Shown piece by piece: positions 7,967-18,500 of a stretch of 64,000 nt of DNA; position 1 is the first letter of the stretch; each line of letters begins with the position of its first letter. The stretch lies in the IMG/VR virus record IMGVR_UViG_3300042516_001464, positions 1 to 64,000 of that record; one strand, written 5' to 3'. Made by a program: the position numbers and the translations under genes. Below the pieces are notes generated by a model. That model did no database searches. It saw only the letters and a list, made by a program, of their open reading frames with translations, and was not told the origin of the DNA. Origin of the DNA: a virus.

Positions 7967-9190
7967 ATGGCAATATTTTCACAAACACCAGGAGAGCTTG
8001 AAGTAAAAGCAGTTTTAGGAAACGACTTTCTATGCAACTTAAACTTTGATGTTGCAATTTCAAACTATGAATTTGAGGCAGGAATCATTCTTCAAGAGTT
8101 CCCAAGCAAAACAATCTTTCCAATTTCAGTAATAGAAGAATCGGCAAATAAAATCAGTCTTCAATTATCAGCATTAGAAACCGAGACTATTGGAGTTATT
8201 TCTAATAGGAAGTGGTTTTTGAATTGGTCTATTGGCGGTTCAGTTCAGACAATTCTTAGTGGGATGTTTCAGATTTCGGATGTTCCAATTGGATTAAATC
8301 AAGGTCAAGATGTTGATGTGTCTGTTAATTTTGATGATGTAAATATCACAATTTCATCAATTGCAGCGGTTGGAGCCACTGGCGCAACCGGTATCACTGG
8401 CGCAACTGGAGTACCCGGAGCCACTGGTTCTGGCGCGACTGGTGCTACTGGACTAGGAACTATTTTTTCTCCCACACCTCCCATTCCAGTAAATGGACTA
8501 AACTGGGTTGATACAACAACAATGCGATATTATCAGTATTATGCTGATGGAACAAGTAGTGCATGGGTTGAGGTGTCAAGTGCTTTTGTTGGCTTGCCTG
8601 GAGCGATTGGCGCGACTGGAGCTACTGGACTTATTGGCGCAACTGGTTCAACTGGACCTATTGGCGCAACTGGATTTATTGGAAATACTGGCGCAACCGG
8701 AGCTACAGGCGTACAAGGCGCAACTGGTCCACAAGGAACTCCGGGTGGCGCAACTGGAGCTTCTGGTGCAACAGGCGCAACTGGGGCAACTGGTGTTGTC
8801 CCTGATAACGCTAGTTTTACAACGATGACAATTACTGGTGAAGCCGCACTTGGAATACCAGTAGAAACAAAACAAAGTCCATCTATTGTAAGCAATGAAG
8901 TATCTTTTGATTTAACAACAGCAACTTTTTTTGTTGTTTATCTTGATCAAGATGTAACAATAGCATTTGAAAACTCACCATCATCTCCCAAGGTGTTTTC
9001 CTTTACGCTTCAGATTGATGCTAATGGAACCCCATATATTATAACTTGGCCCGCATCTGTTAGGTGGGCTGGCGGGGTTGATCCAGTTATAACATCAGCA
9101 AACGGAAAAAGTGATATATTTGAATTTGTTACACATGATGGTGGTGCAAAATGGTTTGGATTTATTAGTGGTCAAAATTTTTTAAACTAA
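7967..9190 (+). CDS. Collagen-like tail fibre protein
   Basis: 407 residues: an N-terminal beta domain (1-130), two blocks of Gly-X-Y triplets, many of them G-A-T (about 138-163 and 205-275), and a C-terminal beta domain (280-407). Collagen-like triplets form trimeric fibres in phage tails. Threonine fills most Y positions, as in collagen-like proteins known to be O-glycosylated elsewhere. It starts three bases after the upstream stop and its own stop overlaps the next start (TAATG). Likely receptor-binding fibre. Confidence 0.8.
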   Translation: MAIFSQTPGELEVKAVLGNDFLCNLNFDVAISNYEFEAGIILQEFPSKTIFPISVIEESANKISLQLSALETETIGVISNRKWFLNWSIGGSVQTILSGMFQISDVPIGLNQGQDVDVSVNFDDVNITISSIAAVGATGATGITGATGVPGATGSGATGATGLGTIFSPTPPIPVNGLNWVDTTTMRYYQYYADGTSSAWVEVSSAFVGLPGAIGATGATGLIGATGSTGPIGATGFIGNTGATGATGVQGATGPQGTPGGATGASGATGATGATGVVPDNASFTTMTITGEAALGIPVETKQSPSIVSNEVSFDLTTATFFVVYLDQDVTIAFENSPSSPKVFSFTLQIDANGTPYIITWPASVRWAGGVDPVITSANGKSDIFEFVTHDGGAKWFGFISGQNFLN

Positions 9191-9384
9191 TGAGTTATAC
9201 TGGTGGAAAATTAATAAACCCATCTTCTAATGGTGGCTTATATAGATATGTAACGCCTTGGGACAATTCATATAGATTTGCTCTTCCAACAAACTTGACT
9301 TCTATAGCATATGTGGATAGTACTTCATTTGCATCCGGCACAAGATATAAAAGAAAAATTACGATTAAAAACAATATACCATAA
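9190..9384 (+). CDS. Small hypothetical protein between fibres
   Basis: A 64-residue protein starting within the stop of the preceding fibre gene (TAATG) and ending three bases before the next fibre. Aromatic and Ser/Thr-rich, with a basic C-terminus. No family recognised; its position suggests a fibre-associated adaptor or cap. Confidence 0.55.
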   Translation: MSYTGGKLINPSSNGGLYRYVTPWDNSYRFALPTNLTSIAYVDSTSFASGTRYKRKITIKNNIP

Positions 9385-9387
9385 CAT

Positions 9388-11088
9388 ATGCCAATAGACT
9401 TTCCAAATTCTCCAACATTAAATCAAGAATTTACCGCAGCTGGTAAAACGTGGAAATGGAATGGATTTGCATGGAATTCAATTACCGTTGCGACAATAGG
9501 AGCAACTGGGGCGACTGGTTTGATTGGAGCTACGGGTGCGCAAGGAACTCCAGGTGGCGCGACTGGCGCAACTGGAGCTTCTGGTGCAACAGGCGCAACT
9601 GGAAGCATTGGAATTCAAGGAGAAATCGGATCGACGGGAGCTACTGGGATACAAGGCATACAAGGTGTTCAAGGAGCCACTGGCTCTACAGGGTTGACTG
9701 GATCGCAAGGTTCCACAGGTGCGACTGGTGTCCAAGGTGTAGAAGGAAGTACTGGAGCTACCGGATTAACTGGCGCGACAGGATTAACATCTCCAGCAGG
9801 TGGTATTCGTTGGGCATATACTGGAAATGGAACTCAAACTAATTTTAATATTGTTGGGTCAATTTCTACTCTTGCAACTGCATTCCTTGTAGCAATTGAT
9901 GGAGTAGTTCAAGACCCTAACAATTATACTATTTCTGGGACTGATCTTATAATGTCAGACCCGGTTCCCAATGGTAGTATTATTGTAATTGTTTCTTTAA
10001 ATGGACTTACTGGCGCAACTGGGCCGAGCGGAGGTCCAACTGGAGCAACTGGAGCTACTGGTGTAAACGGCATTGATGGAGCAACAGGAGCAACGGGCGT
10101 TCAAGGTGATGTTGGCGCAACAGGTGCTACTGGATTGAGCGGCAACGATGGTGCAACGGGTAGCACAGGTGCTACTGGAGTTGGAGCTACTGGAGCTACA
10201 GGAGTCGGAACGCAAGGTGCAACTGGCGCAACTGGTGCAACGCTTTCTCCTCAAATTGATATTTACGCTGGCTCAACTACTTGGACAAAACCAGCAAATG
10301 CAAAGCAAGTAGTTATCGAATGCGTTGCTGGTGGCGGTGGTGGTGGATATGGCGGCAAAGGCGCAGCAGGAACTGCTTTGTATGGTGGTGCTGGTGGAGG
10401 CGCAGGAGGATATAGTCGAGTTTCTATTGACGCATCTCAACTTACTGAAGCAAGTTATACTGTAACAGTTGGAATTGGTGGAACTGGTGGAATTGGCGCG
10501 ACTTTAACTAATGCTGGACTTGGAACATTTACTCGTTTTATAGGAGCAGTTCAGGGGCAATTAGCTGGTGCAAACTCTGGCGGCGCGCTTGCAGGAAATG
10601 GTGGGGTTAATTTACCTGCAACAGGTTCTGGTGGTGCGCCTACACCAAATTCAGGAGGCATAGCAAATATAACGGGAACTGCTGGAACAGGAACTGGTTC
10701 TGGATTTGCGCCTACATCCGGAGGTGCTGGAGGTGGACTAACAGCAGCAGCAGTTGTTGGATCACCAACTGGTGTATTTAATGGTGGTTCTGGAGGGAAT
10801 AACGCAATTGTTACACTCATAAGCTCTGGTGGCGCAGCGAGTTCAGTCGCAAATGGAGTTTCCGCAACATCAACTGCTGCCAGAACATTATCATCGCTCG
10901 TAATCAACGGGTCTGGCGGCGGAGGTGGTGGTGCTTGCTCGTTCGCTACTGGTTCTGGAGGCAATGGAGCCAATGGTTCTGGATATGGTTCTGGAGGTGG
11001 TGGAGGTGGATCAACCATTGGTTCTGGAGAAAGAAGTAATGGCGGCAATGGCGCACCCGGAGTCATGGTAATCACAACATACTTTTAA
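9388..11088 (+). CDS. Collagen-like and glycine-rich tail fibre
   Basis: 566 residues. The N-terminal 30 residues include [15 protein letters not shown], a frequent phage fibre head motif. Long Gly-X-Y triplets run over about residues 37-130 and 210-285, separated by a beta domain with W-A-Y-T-G-N-G. The C-terminal 270 residues are a glycine-rich domain like polyglycine-helix tips of some phage adhesins. The last 280 residues are paralogous to 38882-40573. Likely host-recognition fibre. Confidence 0.8.
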   Translation: MPIDFPNSPTLNQEFTAAGKTWKWNGFAWNSITVATIGATGATGLIGATGAQGTPGGATGATGASGATGATGSIGIQGEIGSTGATGIQGIQGVQGATGSTGLTGSQGSTGATGVQGVEGSTGATGLTGATGLTSPAGGIRWAYTGNGTQTNFNIVGSISTLATAFLVAIDGVVQDPNNYTISGTDLIMSDPVPNGSIIVIVSLNGLTGATGPSGGPTGATGATGVNGIDGATGATGVQGDVGATGATGLSGNDGATGSTGATGVGATGATGVGTQGATGATGATLSPQIDIYAGSTTWTKPANAKQVVIECVAGGGGGGYGGKGAAGTALYGGAGGGAGGYSRVSIDASQLTEASYTVTVGIGGTGGIGATLTNAGLGTFTRFIGAVQGQLAGANSGGALAGNGGVNLPATGSGGAPTPNSGGIANITGTAGTGTGSGFAPTSGGAGGGLTAAAVVGSPTGVFNGGSGGNNAIVTLISSGGAASSVANGVSATSTAARTLSSLVINGSGGGGGGACSFATGSGGNGANGSGYGSGGGGGGSTIGSGERSNGGNGAPGVMVITTYF

Positions 11089-11200
11089 TTATGGAAATTG
11101 ACGACTGGCTTATTGTTAACTCTGAAACGCATGAAATTGAAATGGGAATCCGTTGGGATGGGAAAACCAATTGGCCTTTGCCAGAAGGAACATATGCTGT
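11083..11200 (+). repeat. 118-base exact repeat, copy 1
   Basis: Identical over 118 bases to 40568-40685. It spans the end of a glycine-rich fibre gene and the first 36 codons of the small gene behind it. Confidence 0.95.
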
Positions 11201-11258
11201 GAAACGAAACGAAGCAGATTTTTCAAAAATCAAATACAAACAACAAGAAGATGAATGA
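11091..11258 (+). CDS. Small fibre-associated protein, copy 1
   Basis: A 55-residue acidic protein too short for routine calling. Its first 36 residues are identical, also at DNA level, to the protein at 40576-40746. In both places it directly follows a collagen-like, glycine-rich fibre, so it may be a fibre chaperone or assembly factor. No family recognised. Confidence 0.7.
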   Translation: MEIDDWLIVNSETHEIEMGIRWDGKTNWPLPEGTYAVKRNEADFSKIKYKQQEDE

Positions 11259-11376
11259 TAACGCTACGCTCACAAGCATTTTGGGAACCACCACAAGTTT
11301 CACGGGCTTTATGGTTAGCATGATGCCGCATATAATTTCGTTTTCAACACAACAATTCCGAATCTTTCAAAATTAA
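11251..11376 (+). CDS. Short holin-like remnant
   Basis: 41 codons, overlapping the upstream gene by eight bases. The N-terminus resembles that of the membrane protein at 40736-40915 (N-x-x-x-x-T-x-I-x-x-T-x-T-S), but the frame ends before the second hydrophobic segment. It looks like a truncated copy left by duplication of the fibre-lysis junction. Confidence 0.4.
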   Translation: MNDNATLTSILGTTTSFTGFMVSMMPHIISFSTQQFRIFQN

Positions 11377-11408
11377 TAATCGTAGGATGAACCTCAAAAA
11401 ATAATATT

Positions 11409-12350
11409 ATGCCTATAACGAAAGCAAAAACAGCAGTAGTAAATCTTGACCAAGATACACTTATAAATGGAATTACGATTGGAAGAGGTGGAGGCAATGT
11501 TTTTTTCAATACAGCCAACGGTGCAGGCGCACTCTTCTCAAACACAACAACAGGAACCAACAACACAGCCAGTGGTAGAAACGCACTCTACTCCAACACA
11601 ACTGGATTCAACAACACAGCCAGCGGTACAGGCGCACTCTTCTCAAACACAACTGGAAGCAACAACACAGCCAGCGGTGTAAACGCACTCAGCTCAAACA
11701 CAACAGGAAGCAGCAACACAGCCAGTGGTAGAAACGCACTCCAAACCAACACAATATTCTCAAATGTTGGAGGATTCGGAAACAACGCTCAAGTATCTGG
11801 CTCAAATCAAATCAGAATTGGCGATGCAAATATTACCAGTGTTACTTGCCAAACTAATGCTTGGTCTGATGAACGAGACAAATCTGATATTCGTGATACT
11901 GTTCTTGGCCTTGATTTCATCAAAGAACTTCGTCCAGTTGATTATAAATGGGACTACCGCGAAGATTATCGCCCAGAAGCACCTGTTTATGTAGGGAAAC
12001 CAGCAGAACCAAAAGAAGATGCTTCTGACGAAGACAAGGCTAAATACGCTCAAGAACTTGCTGAATACAATGCTTATGTTGTTTTGAAAGACAAGTGGCT
12101 TGAAGACTGCAAGTGGTCTAACCTTGTTCACGATGGAACACACAAGCGCACTCGCTTCCATCATGGTTTGATTGCCCAAGAAGTTAAATCAGTTATTGAG
12201 AAAACTGGAGTTGATTTTGGAGGATTCCAAGATCACACAATCAAAGGTGGCGATGAGGTTATGACGATTGGTTACACCGAATTAATTGGGCCACTTATCA
12301 AGGCAGTCCAAGAACTTTCAGCTAAAGTTGAAGAATTAGAGTCAAAATAA
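11409..12350 (+). CDS. Tail fibre with S74 intramolecular chaperone
   Basis: 313 residues. Residues about 36-115 are four to five copies of a 20-residue repeat built on N-N-T-A-S-G-x-x-A-L-x-S-N-T, as in the head repeats of trimeric adhesins. Residues 152-313 form a peptidase S74 domain with W-S-D-E-R-D-K-S-D-I, the segment holding the self-cleaving Ser/Lys, and L-R-P-V-D-Y-K-W. S74 domains help fold trimeric fibres and then cut themselves off. The last 15 residues are a coiled coil. Confidence 0.85.
   Translation: MPITKAKTAVVNLDQDTLINGITIGRGGGNVFFNTANGAGALFSNTTTGTNNTASGRNALYSNTTGFNNTASGTGALFSNTTGSNNTASGVNALSSNTTGSSNTASGRNALQTNTIFSNVGGFGNNAQVSGSNQIRIGDANITSVTCQTNAWSDERDKSDIRDTVLGLDFIKELRPVDYKWDYREDYRPEAPVYVGKPAEPKEDASDEDKAKYAQELAEYNAYVVLKDKWLEDCKWSNLVHDGTHKRTRFHHGLIAQEVKSVIEKTGVDFGGFQDHTIKGGDEVMTIGYTELIGPLIKAVQELSAKVEELESK
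11525..11756 (+). repeat. 60-base tandem repeats in fibre gene
   Basis: About four copies of a roughly 60-base unit centred on AACACAGCCAG(T/C)GGT inside the S74 fibre gene. Recombination between units could change fibre length. Confidence 0.8.
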
Positions 12351-12365
12351 TATTTTATTACAAAA

Positions 12366-12743
12366 ATGAAATACCTTCTCGCCATTGCTATCGTTGCTCT
12401 TGCTGGATGCACTACGCTTCCAGTCGAGCAACCTGCGTTCGCAGGACGATACAAAAACGCCTGTCTTCCAGAAGCTATTGCAATGACGCAAGGTTTGAAG
12501 CAGGCAGGAATACAAGCTCGCGTTTTAAGAATATCAACAAACAAATGGAATCATGCCATCTGCGTGTACCTTTATCCTTCTGGATCAAATACCCTATGGG
12601 GCTGGGATAGTTATTGGAAATCAAATAGGCTGCGGGCATTTTCAGATGAACCTAATTCAATTGCCAAGGCATGGATAAACACAACGCTATCTGATGTTAT
12701 ATTTTTGAATTCACAATTTTTGGATAGCAATTCATTTAAATAG
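12366..12743 (+). CDS. Lipoprotein, possible transglutaminase-like fold
   Basis: 125 residues with a lipoprotein signal: M-K-Y, a hydrophobic stretch, then L-A-G-C with Cys15 as the lipid site. After it come C-L-P-E-A, N-H-A-I-C and W-G-W-D, giving Cys, His and Asp in the order of transglutaminase-like cysteine peptidases. That reading is tentative. Phage-encoded lipoproteins often block superinfection or act at the outer membrane. It lies between fibre and internal-protein genes. Confidence 0.6.
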   Translation: MKYLLAIAIVALAGCTTLPVEQPAFAGRYKNACLPEAIAMTQGLKQAGIQARVLRISTNKWNHAICVYLYPSGSNTLWGWDSYWKSNRLRAFSDEPNSIAKAWINTTLSDVIFLNSQFLDSNSFK

Positions 12744-12762
12744 TGCTATACATCAAACAATA

Positions 12763-12775
12763 ATCGTTTAACAAT
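12763..12775 (+). promoter_or_regulatory. ATTGTT-type palindrome upstream of 12783
   Basis: ATCGTTTAACAAT, one mismatch from the palindrome at 2696-2708, ending seven bases before the ATG at 12783. Confidence 0.4.
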
Positions 12776-12782
12776 AAAACCT

Positions 12783-13295
12783 ATGGCTACATCAATTGAA
12801 AAATTCGTAAAGTTCCAACCTATTCAGAGTGGATTCCAACGCTTCATGCGTGAGCGCAATCAAGAAGGTCGCCCTAAAGTAGATGAAACGCTTCGTGAGC
12901 GAGTTAATAAATATCGAAATCAAGAGTTCCTTGATAAAGAACTTGAAGACGAAGATAAATACAAACAAGAATACATTGAGGAAGGAGATCAGCTCCCAGA
13001 GACAGATGTTAGGCCAAAGGCAAGTGAGCCTGCTAAACCTCGTAGTGAAGGCGTTCAGCGTATGCAGCGCCGGATGCGTGAATCTCTCGGAGAGAAAGAC
13101 GATACTCCTACTATTACCGTTTCCAAGAAGGCTAAAGAGTCGGAAGAGAGAAAACCTCGATACATTTCTGGTTTTGAGAAAGCTGGAAAGCCATCTCGTA
13201 TTCGCGTTGGTGGAAGCAAACCATCAACCAGCCCAGAGCGACTTGAAGCTCGTAAGAAAATGCTTCGCAGGAACGCTATCTTTGGAAGGAAGTAA
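12783..13295 (+). CDS. Charged, probably disordered virion protein
   Basis: 170 residues, about 40 percent Lys, Arg and Glu, with no hydrophobic core apparent. It starts a coupled set (12783-26011) ending in the giant polyvalent protein, and is two bases from the next gene. Likely an internal or DNA-binding virion protein; no family recognised. Confidence 0.6.
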   Translation: MATSIEKFVKFQPIQSGFQRFMRERNQEGRPKVDETLRERVNKYRNQEFLDKELEDEDKYKQEYIEEGDQLPETDVRPKASEPAKPRSEGVQRMQRRMRESLGEKDDTPTITVSKKAKESEERKPRYISGFEKAGKPSRIRVGGSKPSTSPERLEARKKMLRRNAIFGRK

Positions 13296-13297
13296 TT

Positions 13298-14662
13298 ATG
13301 GCAATCACTGCTTCCAAAAATACCAAACTAAGCAAAGAGCAAGAAGCATTGAATGCATTTGTGGCTAGAAATAGAAACCCACAATACGAATCTCCATTGC
13401 AGGAAACAGTTACTAAAACAGAAATAAAGACTCCAAGTGGTGGCACTGTTAAATACGGAATAGATACATTGGCAAGAATGCGTGAAACAGAAGCGCAAAA
13501 TAAGGAAAAAGAAGTTGCTCGTAGAGAGAAATTTAATACATCACTTGCGTCAATGCAGCAGAATGCAGCTAATACTTTAAAGAAAAGATACGAAGATGAA
13601 TTGGCTTCCCGTGGATTTGCCCCACCTCAAAACAGGCAGGAACAAGAGGCTATCGATAAAGCGAGGATGGAAGATTTTAGGGCTACTAGAAAAGCTAATA
13701 TCGCAGCAGAAAGAGCTGAAAAAACAGCCTTAACAGATTACTCAAATTACAAAGCAGCCGCTAAGCAAGCTAGATTGAATAATGACTTTGGTGGAGTTGC
13801 TTATTATGAAAGCGAAGCATCAAAAGTAAATAATTATGTTGGTGGAGATATAACAAATGTAACGGCAAGAAGATCATTTTTTAAAGATCAAGCAAACAAA
13901 GATTTAATGCGTGAAGTTAATGCCCGTGTTGAAGCGAGGAAGCAAAAAACACAACAACAACAAACATCAAACCCTGAAGCTTCTTCATTTATTCCCAAAT
14001 CAACAAGTGCGCCAATGGGGGTTGGAATTGATTCACTTTCATATCAGTCTCAATACAAGAAGCCGCTTGAAGCAACAGAGCAGCCATTTGGTTTGGTTGC
14101 TCCAAGAAAGCAAGATTATGGCGTGGATTTTTCAAGTATAAGCGAATACAATCCAGCTCAATCAAATACAAGTAAATTTACTTCCGAAAGAGCGATTCAA
14201 GGAAATGCGGAAAATGTAAATCCACAAACTCCATTCCCGCGATATACAGAAGAAAATCAATTCCCAGGTATTTCTAAAATTCCAAGAGTTCAAATAAACC
14301 CAGATGAATCTGCATCGGAATACAACGCCAGAGTTATTCAGGAATACAATAAAAATGTAATTATTCCATCGTTTAATAAGGAAACACAAGAAGCCGTAAC
14401 TTCTGCAATTGAACTTAATAAAATAGAGCCATCACTATTTAGGAAGAGGCTTAGTTCTCCTGAAAACCTAAAAGAACATACCAAAGTTTCTACAAAATTA
14501 AAATCAGATAGAAAAGTAATTGTTCAAACAATGAAAGAATTGAAGTCTAAATTCCGCGACTATAATAAATATCCAGCAAATAGTAAGGAGAGAGCGCTTC
14601 TTGAAAATCAAATTGGCGTTCTTAATGAACAGCTTGGATTCTTTGATAGTTTACTAAATTAA
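13298..14662 (+). CDS. Hypothetical helical internal protein
   Basis: 454 residues. The first 220 are helical and rich in Ala, Lys, Glu and Gln, the middle (220-330) is Ser/Pro/Asn-rich and probably disordered, and the last 110 are helical again. Layout and position before the giant gene suggest an internal (ejection-type) virion protein. No recognised domain. Confidence 0.6.
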   Translation: MAITASKNTKLSKEQEALNAFVARNRNPQYESPLQETVTKTEIKTPSGGTVKYGIDTLARMRETEAQNKEKEVARREKFNTSLASMQQNAANTLKKRYEDELASRGFAPPQNRQEQEAIDKARMEDFRATRKANIAAERAEKTALTDYSNYKAAAKQARLNNDFGGVAYYESEASKVNNYVGGDITNVTARRSFFKDQANKDLMREVNARVEARKQKTQQQQTSNPEASSFIPKSTSAPMGVGIDSLSYQSQYKKPLEATEQPFGLVAPRKQDYGVDFSSISEYNPAQSNTSKFTSERAIQGNAENVNPQTPFPRYTEENQFPGISKIPRVQINPDESASEYNARVIQEYNKNVIIPSFNKETQEAVTSAIELNKIEPSLFRKRLSSPENLKEHTKVSTKLKSDRKVIVQTMKELKSKFRDYNKYPANSKERALLENQIGVLNEQLGFFDSLLN

Positions 14663-14663
14663 A

Positions 14664-15518
14664 ATGGCAAAGAGAAAATACAATAGGCCTCAAACAATTT
14701 ATGAGGAGGAAATGAGTCCAGAAGAAAAGTATGGAACATCAAGATTTTTTGAATCATTAATTAGGTCTGATCCAGATTCACAATCAAGTTTTGATTATTC
14801 TCAACTTGATGAGAAGTATCCAATTAAATCTATTGGAGGAAGAATGCAACTTGAAGAGCAAAGGCGCAATGAAAATCCTTTTCTTGAAGAAGACATTGCT
14901 TATAGAACAAATATCATAAAGCAACGCGAATCAGAACTTGGGCTTAAAAAGGCTGCAAGAGATTTGGATATGTATGAATCGCAAATCAATCGCGAGGACG
15001 CAATACTTGAGCAAATTCCAGTTGCAAGGCAAAAACTATCCGATCTAGATGTTCGTGACCCTAATTTCATAAATAAGGCATACGATATTCAAGAACAGCA
15101 TCCATTAGCGTTTGAGAGTGATAAATTTCAAAAGTATATCTTTCAACCAATGCTTAATCGTAATTCGCGTTTGATTAGCCGAAAGCAGGATGGAGTAATA
15201 ACGCAAGAAGGGTTATCTAAAGCGATGGCAGAAATTTCAAAATATAACGAACTAATTGACGCTAGGGGCGAGGGGGTTGGTGCTTCAACGGAAGAGGATC
15301 GTTATCTTGGGTATTTGCAAAACCAAATTGACCAATTCTACGCGCAGAGGGGAATGGAGAATCCTAATGCAACTATGCCAATGCAAACACAACAAATGAA
15401 CCGACCAGAATCATTTTCATTTAACACTCCAGAAGAAGCGGAAGAGGCTAAAAGAAATAATATCTTGAAAGTAGGAGATAAAGTAATTATAGGTGGGAAG
15501 ACATACATTACTGAATAA
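14664..15518 (+). CDS. Hypothetical helical internal protein
   Basis: 284 residues, highly charged and helical over residues 45-230. It ends with a small K-V-G-D-K-V-I-I-G-G-K-T-Y beta element that resembles the end of an SH3-like strand pair. Its stop overlaps the giant gene start (TAATG), implying joint translation. Function unknown; probably delivered or assembled with the giant protein. Confidence 0.6.
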   Translation: MAKRKYNRPQTIYEEEMSPEEKYGTSRFFESLIRSDPDSQSSFDYSQLDEKYPIKSIGGRMQLEEQRRNENPFLEEDIAYRTNIIKQRESELGLKKAARDLDMYESQINREDAILEQIPVARQKLSDLDVRDPNFINKAYDIQEQHPLAFESDKFQKYIFQPMLNRNSRLISRKQDGVITQEGLSKAMAEISKYNELIDARGEGVGASTEEDRYLGYLQNQIDQFYAQRGMENPNATMPMQTQQMNRPESFSFNTPEEAEEAKRNNILKVGDKVIIGGKTYITE

Positions 15519-18500
15519 TGCCTTTCCGACTTTTAGATGAAGAGCCTAAAAAACTCGAAACAGAAATTACGCCTCAACAAACGCCAAGGATTGGGAGCTT
15601 TCGTCTTTTGGAAGACGAGCCAGCATTTGCTCAATCATCGCAACCTGCATACAAGTATGATGCTTCTCGTTTTCGCCCCAAGGGATTAACATCTACAAAA
15701 TCAACGCAAGAAGCCCCGGAAGAACAAAGTATCTTCCGTCAAGTAGCAGATATCCCACTTGGCATTGCCCGTGGCGGTGTGACTGGTATCAAGATGATGA
15801 CTGATATTCTTGGTGCTGATAATCCAGTATCAAAGTCATTAGCTGGAGTTGAGGGATACATGGCAGATTTGATGTCCGCTCAAGCAAAGGAAGATCAACA
15901 AGAGATTTCTCGCATTATGAAAGATGCCGAGGACAAGGGATTCGGCGAGCAGGTTAAGGCTGGTATTAAAGCGTTCAGCATTGCTCCAGTTGATATCATG
16001 TCTCAAGCGTTGGGAACAATGGCTCCTGTGCTTGCAACTGGTCTTGCTGGAAGCGCAGCAAAACTTGGAGCATTGGGGATTAGAGCGGTTCAAACTGGTG
16101 TTGGTGCTGGCATGGGTGCTGGCATGATTAAAGGCGAGATTTACAATGAGGTTAAAAACGAACTCATTAATTCTGGAACTCCAGAGGAGCTTGCCGAGAA
16201 AGCTGCTGTTGAAGCGCAATCTTACGGAGGAAAGAACCTAGATCAGATTTTACTTGGAGCAGGACTGGGTGCGGCATCTACATTGGGAGCAGAGCAAATC
16301 CTTACGAGGCTTATAACAAAACAAGGCGTTGCTCCATCTGCTGGTATTATATCTCGCACATTAAAGGGAGGTTTTACAGAAGCTATTCCAGAAGGCGTTC
16401 AAGCTGCACAGGAACAATTGGCAAAGAACGTTGCATTGCAGAGAGAGGGATTTGATGTTGACCCATCCCGTGGTGTTGTTGCTGCCGCTACGATGGAAGC
16501 TATTGCTGGCGCACCATTGGGTGGTCTTGCTGGAGCTGTTGAGCAGCCAGCTAAAGTTAAGACTCTTGAAGAGGAGAAATTTGAGCAGACCAATGAGATT
16601 GCAAGGAATGCTGCTGAAAATGGCGCACCACTTACTGCATCCGCACTTCAAGACAAAGCCGCCGCTAATCTAAATCAAGATGAGCTTGCAAGAAAACTTG
16701 AAGAAGAACTTTCGATTTCTGCCGTTAAACCATCTGTAGCCGCACCTATAGCTATTCCTACAAAAGATGAGTATGTCGCAAGGTATTCGGCTATTGCACA
16801 GGCAGCACCAGAAGAACTTACAAGAGCAGAGCAATCGTTCACAAACGAACTCACTACTGCCGATACAGAAGAGAAACGCATCAATGCACAGAACGCATTA
16901 GACGCAATTAAAGAAGTAAAAGCAGCAGCCGCTGCGCAACCACCAACAACATATGCCACTCAAGAAATCATCCAGCAACAAGGCGTTCGTGAAGAACCTC
17001 AAGACAGAACTCAAGTTGGGGCGACCACAGAAACAGGCGTTAGCGATAGCATACTCGACGCAACGAGAAGCAAAGAAGAAAGGCAAGTAGCCAGAGACAT
17101 CGTAAGCGAACTGCAAGCTGTAGCGAACAATACCGCCACAGGCGAGCAGATTGCCCGTCTATCGATGGAAGGACTCGTAGATGTCCGTAGAGGCCAAGCC
17201 ATCATTAACGAAGACGGTGAGGGCATTCTCGCGCAAGCACAAGCCCCATTGCCAAAGCTCACGCCAGAAGCAAGGGCTGCTGAAGTTGAAACTGCCCCAG
17301 CTACTCCGACTCCATCAGAACTTATCATTGGAGAAAAACCGCAAGTTTCTCCGATAGTAGGCGAGCAAGTTGCAGAGGCTACTCCAGCAGAACCAACTGT
17401 TAAGGAATCCTTGACAGTTCAGCCTGCACAAGCTGCACCCGTAGCTGCACCAGTAGAACAAGTAGTCACGCCACCAGTAGAGGTTGCACCAACCATTGCG
17501 GAGGCCGCTCCAGTTGAGCCGATTGCTCTTGCACCAGAAACTGCTGCTGTTGATAGATACACAGAGCTATCTCGCAATCCAAAAATCGGAACAGCTAAAG
17601 AACGAAAGGCTTTAGAACCAACTGTAGCAACAACAACATTCAAAACAAGTCGTGGCAGCACTTATTATATTTTGCCAGATGGGAAGATACGCCGAGACAA
17701 ATACTCTGGAACAACAAGTTACTCTGACCAGATTGCTTTTGTTTCTCCCGAAAACGCAGAAAAAATAAAAGAGATTCGGAATGAATATGAAGAAGGCAAG
17801 AATACTTCGGTTGAAATTACTCCAGAAGTAATCCGTTTTCGATTTAACGAAAAGATCGCAGAAGTTCCAATTGCTTCACAGTCACCGCAAGAAGGGCTTT
17901 CTCCCTTTGAACTATCTGGTGGAAGATACCCGCATTTAGGTGATCCGGTAGTATCTCCCGCACCAGTCACCGAGCAAGCTGCACCAGCAGAAGCTCCCGC
18001 GCCAGAGGGTGCGCCTGCCCCACAAGTTGAACAAGAAATTGAAGTAGGTGATGAAGCGTCTGTTAATCTCGCTGGAAGAAATGAAACTGTAACCATTGCT
18101 CGTATAGAAGACATCAACGGGGTTCCAACGGCATACTTTGATTATTTTGGATACAAGTCTCGACCATTAGCTGAAATGCAATTGGTTAAAAAATCAAAAC
18201 AAAACATAGCAAAGGCTGAAAGAAAAGCAAAAGAGGCAAAGGCATCTCAAATAGAAATTACTCCACCTAAACCAGAAGACTTTTTTTCAAATGAAGAAAT
18301 AGCAAGTCTTGTATCTGGAAAAGCTCCTGATGGATGGAAGTCCGACACATCTACACGCGATGATTTTTTTCTAACAGATACAAATGGGAAGCGTTGGAGT
18401 TTTAAGCCACAGTATGAAAATGGTGAAATTACATCAATTCTTATGCGTGCTGAAGGGCAAGTTACAGGCGTTACAATTACTAAAGCGCCCACTCCAGCAG

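Noticed and set aside
8370-8800. CRISPR-like repeats in the collagen genes
   Set aside because: The repeats are short, codon-phased Gly-X-Y triplets with no regular spacers.
8539-8895. Proline-rich minus frames over collagen-like genes (also near 9423 and 10551)
   Set aside because: Complement of Gly-X-Y and glycine-rich coding repeats gives Pro/Ala-rich shadows.
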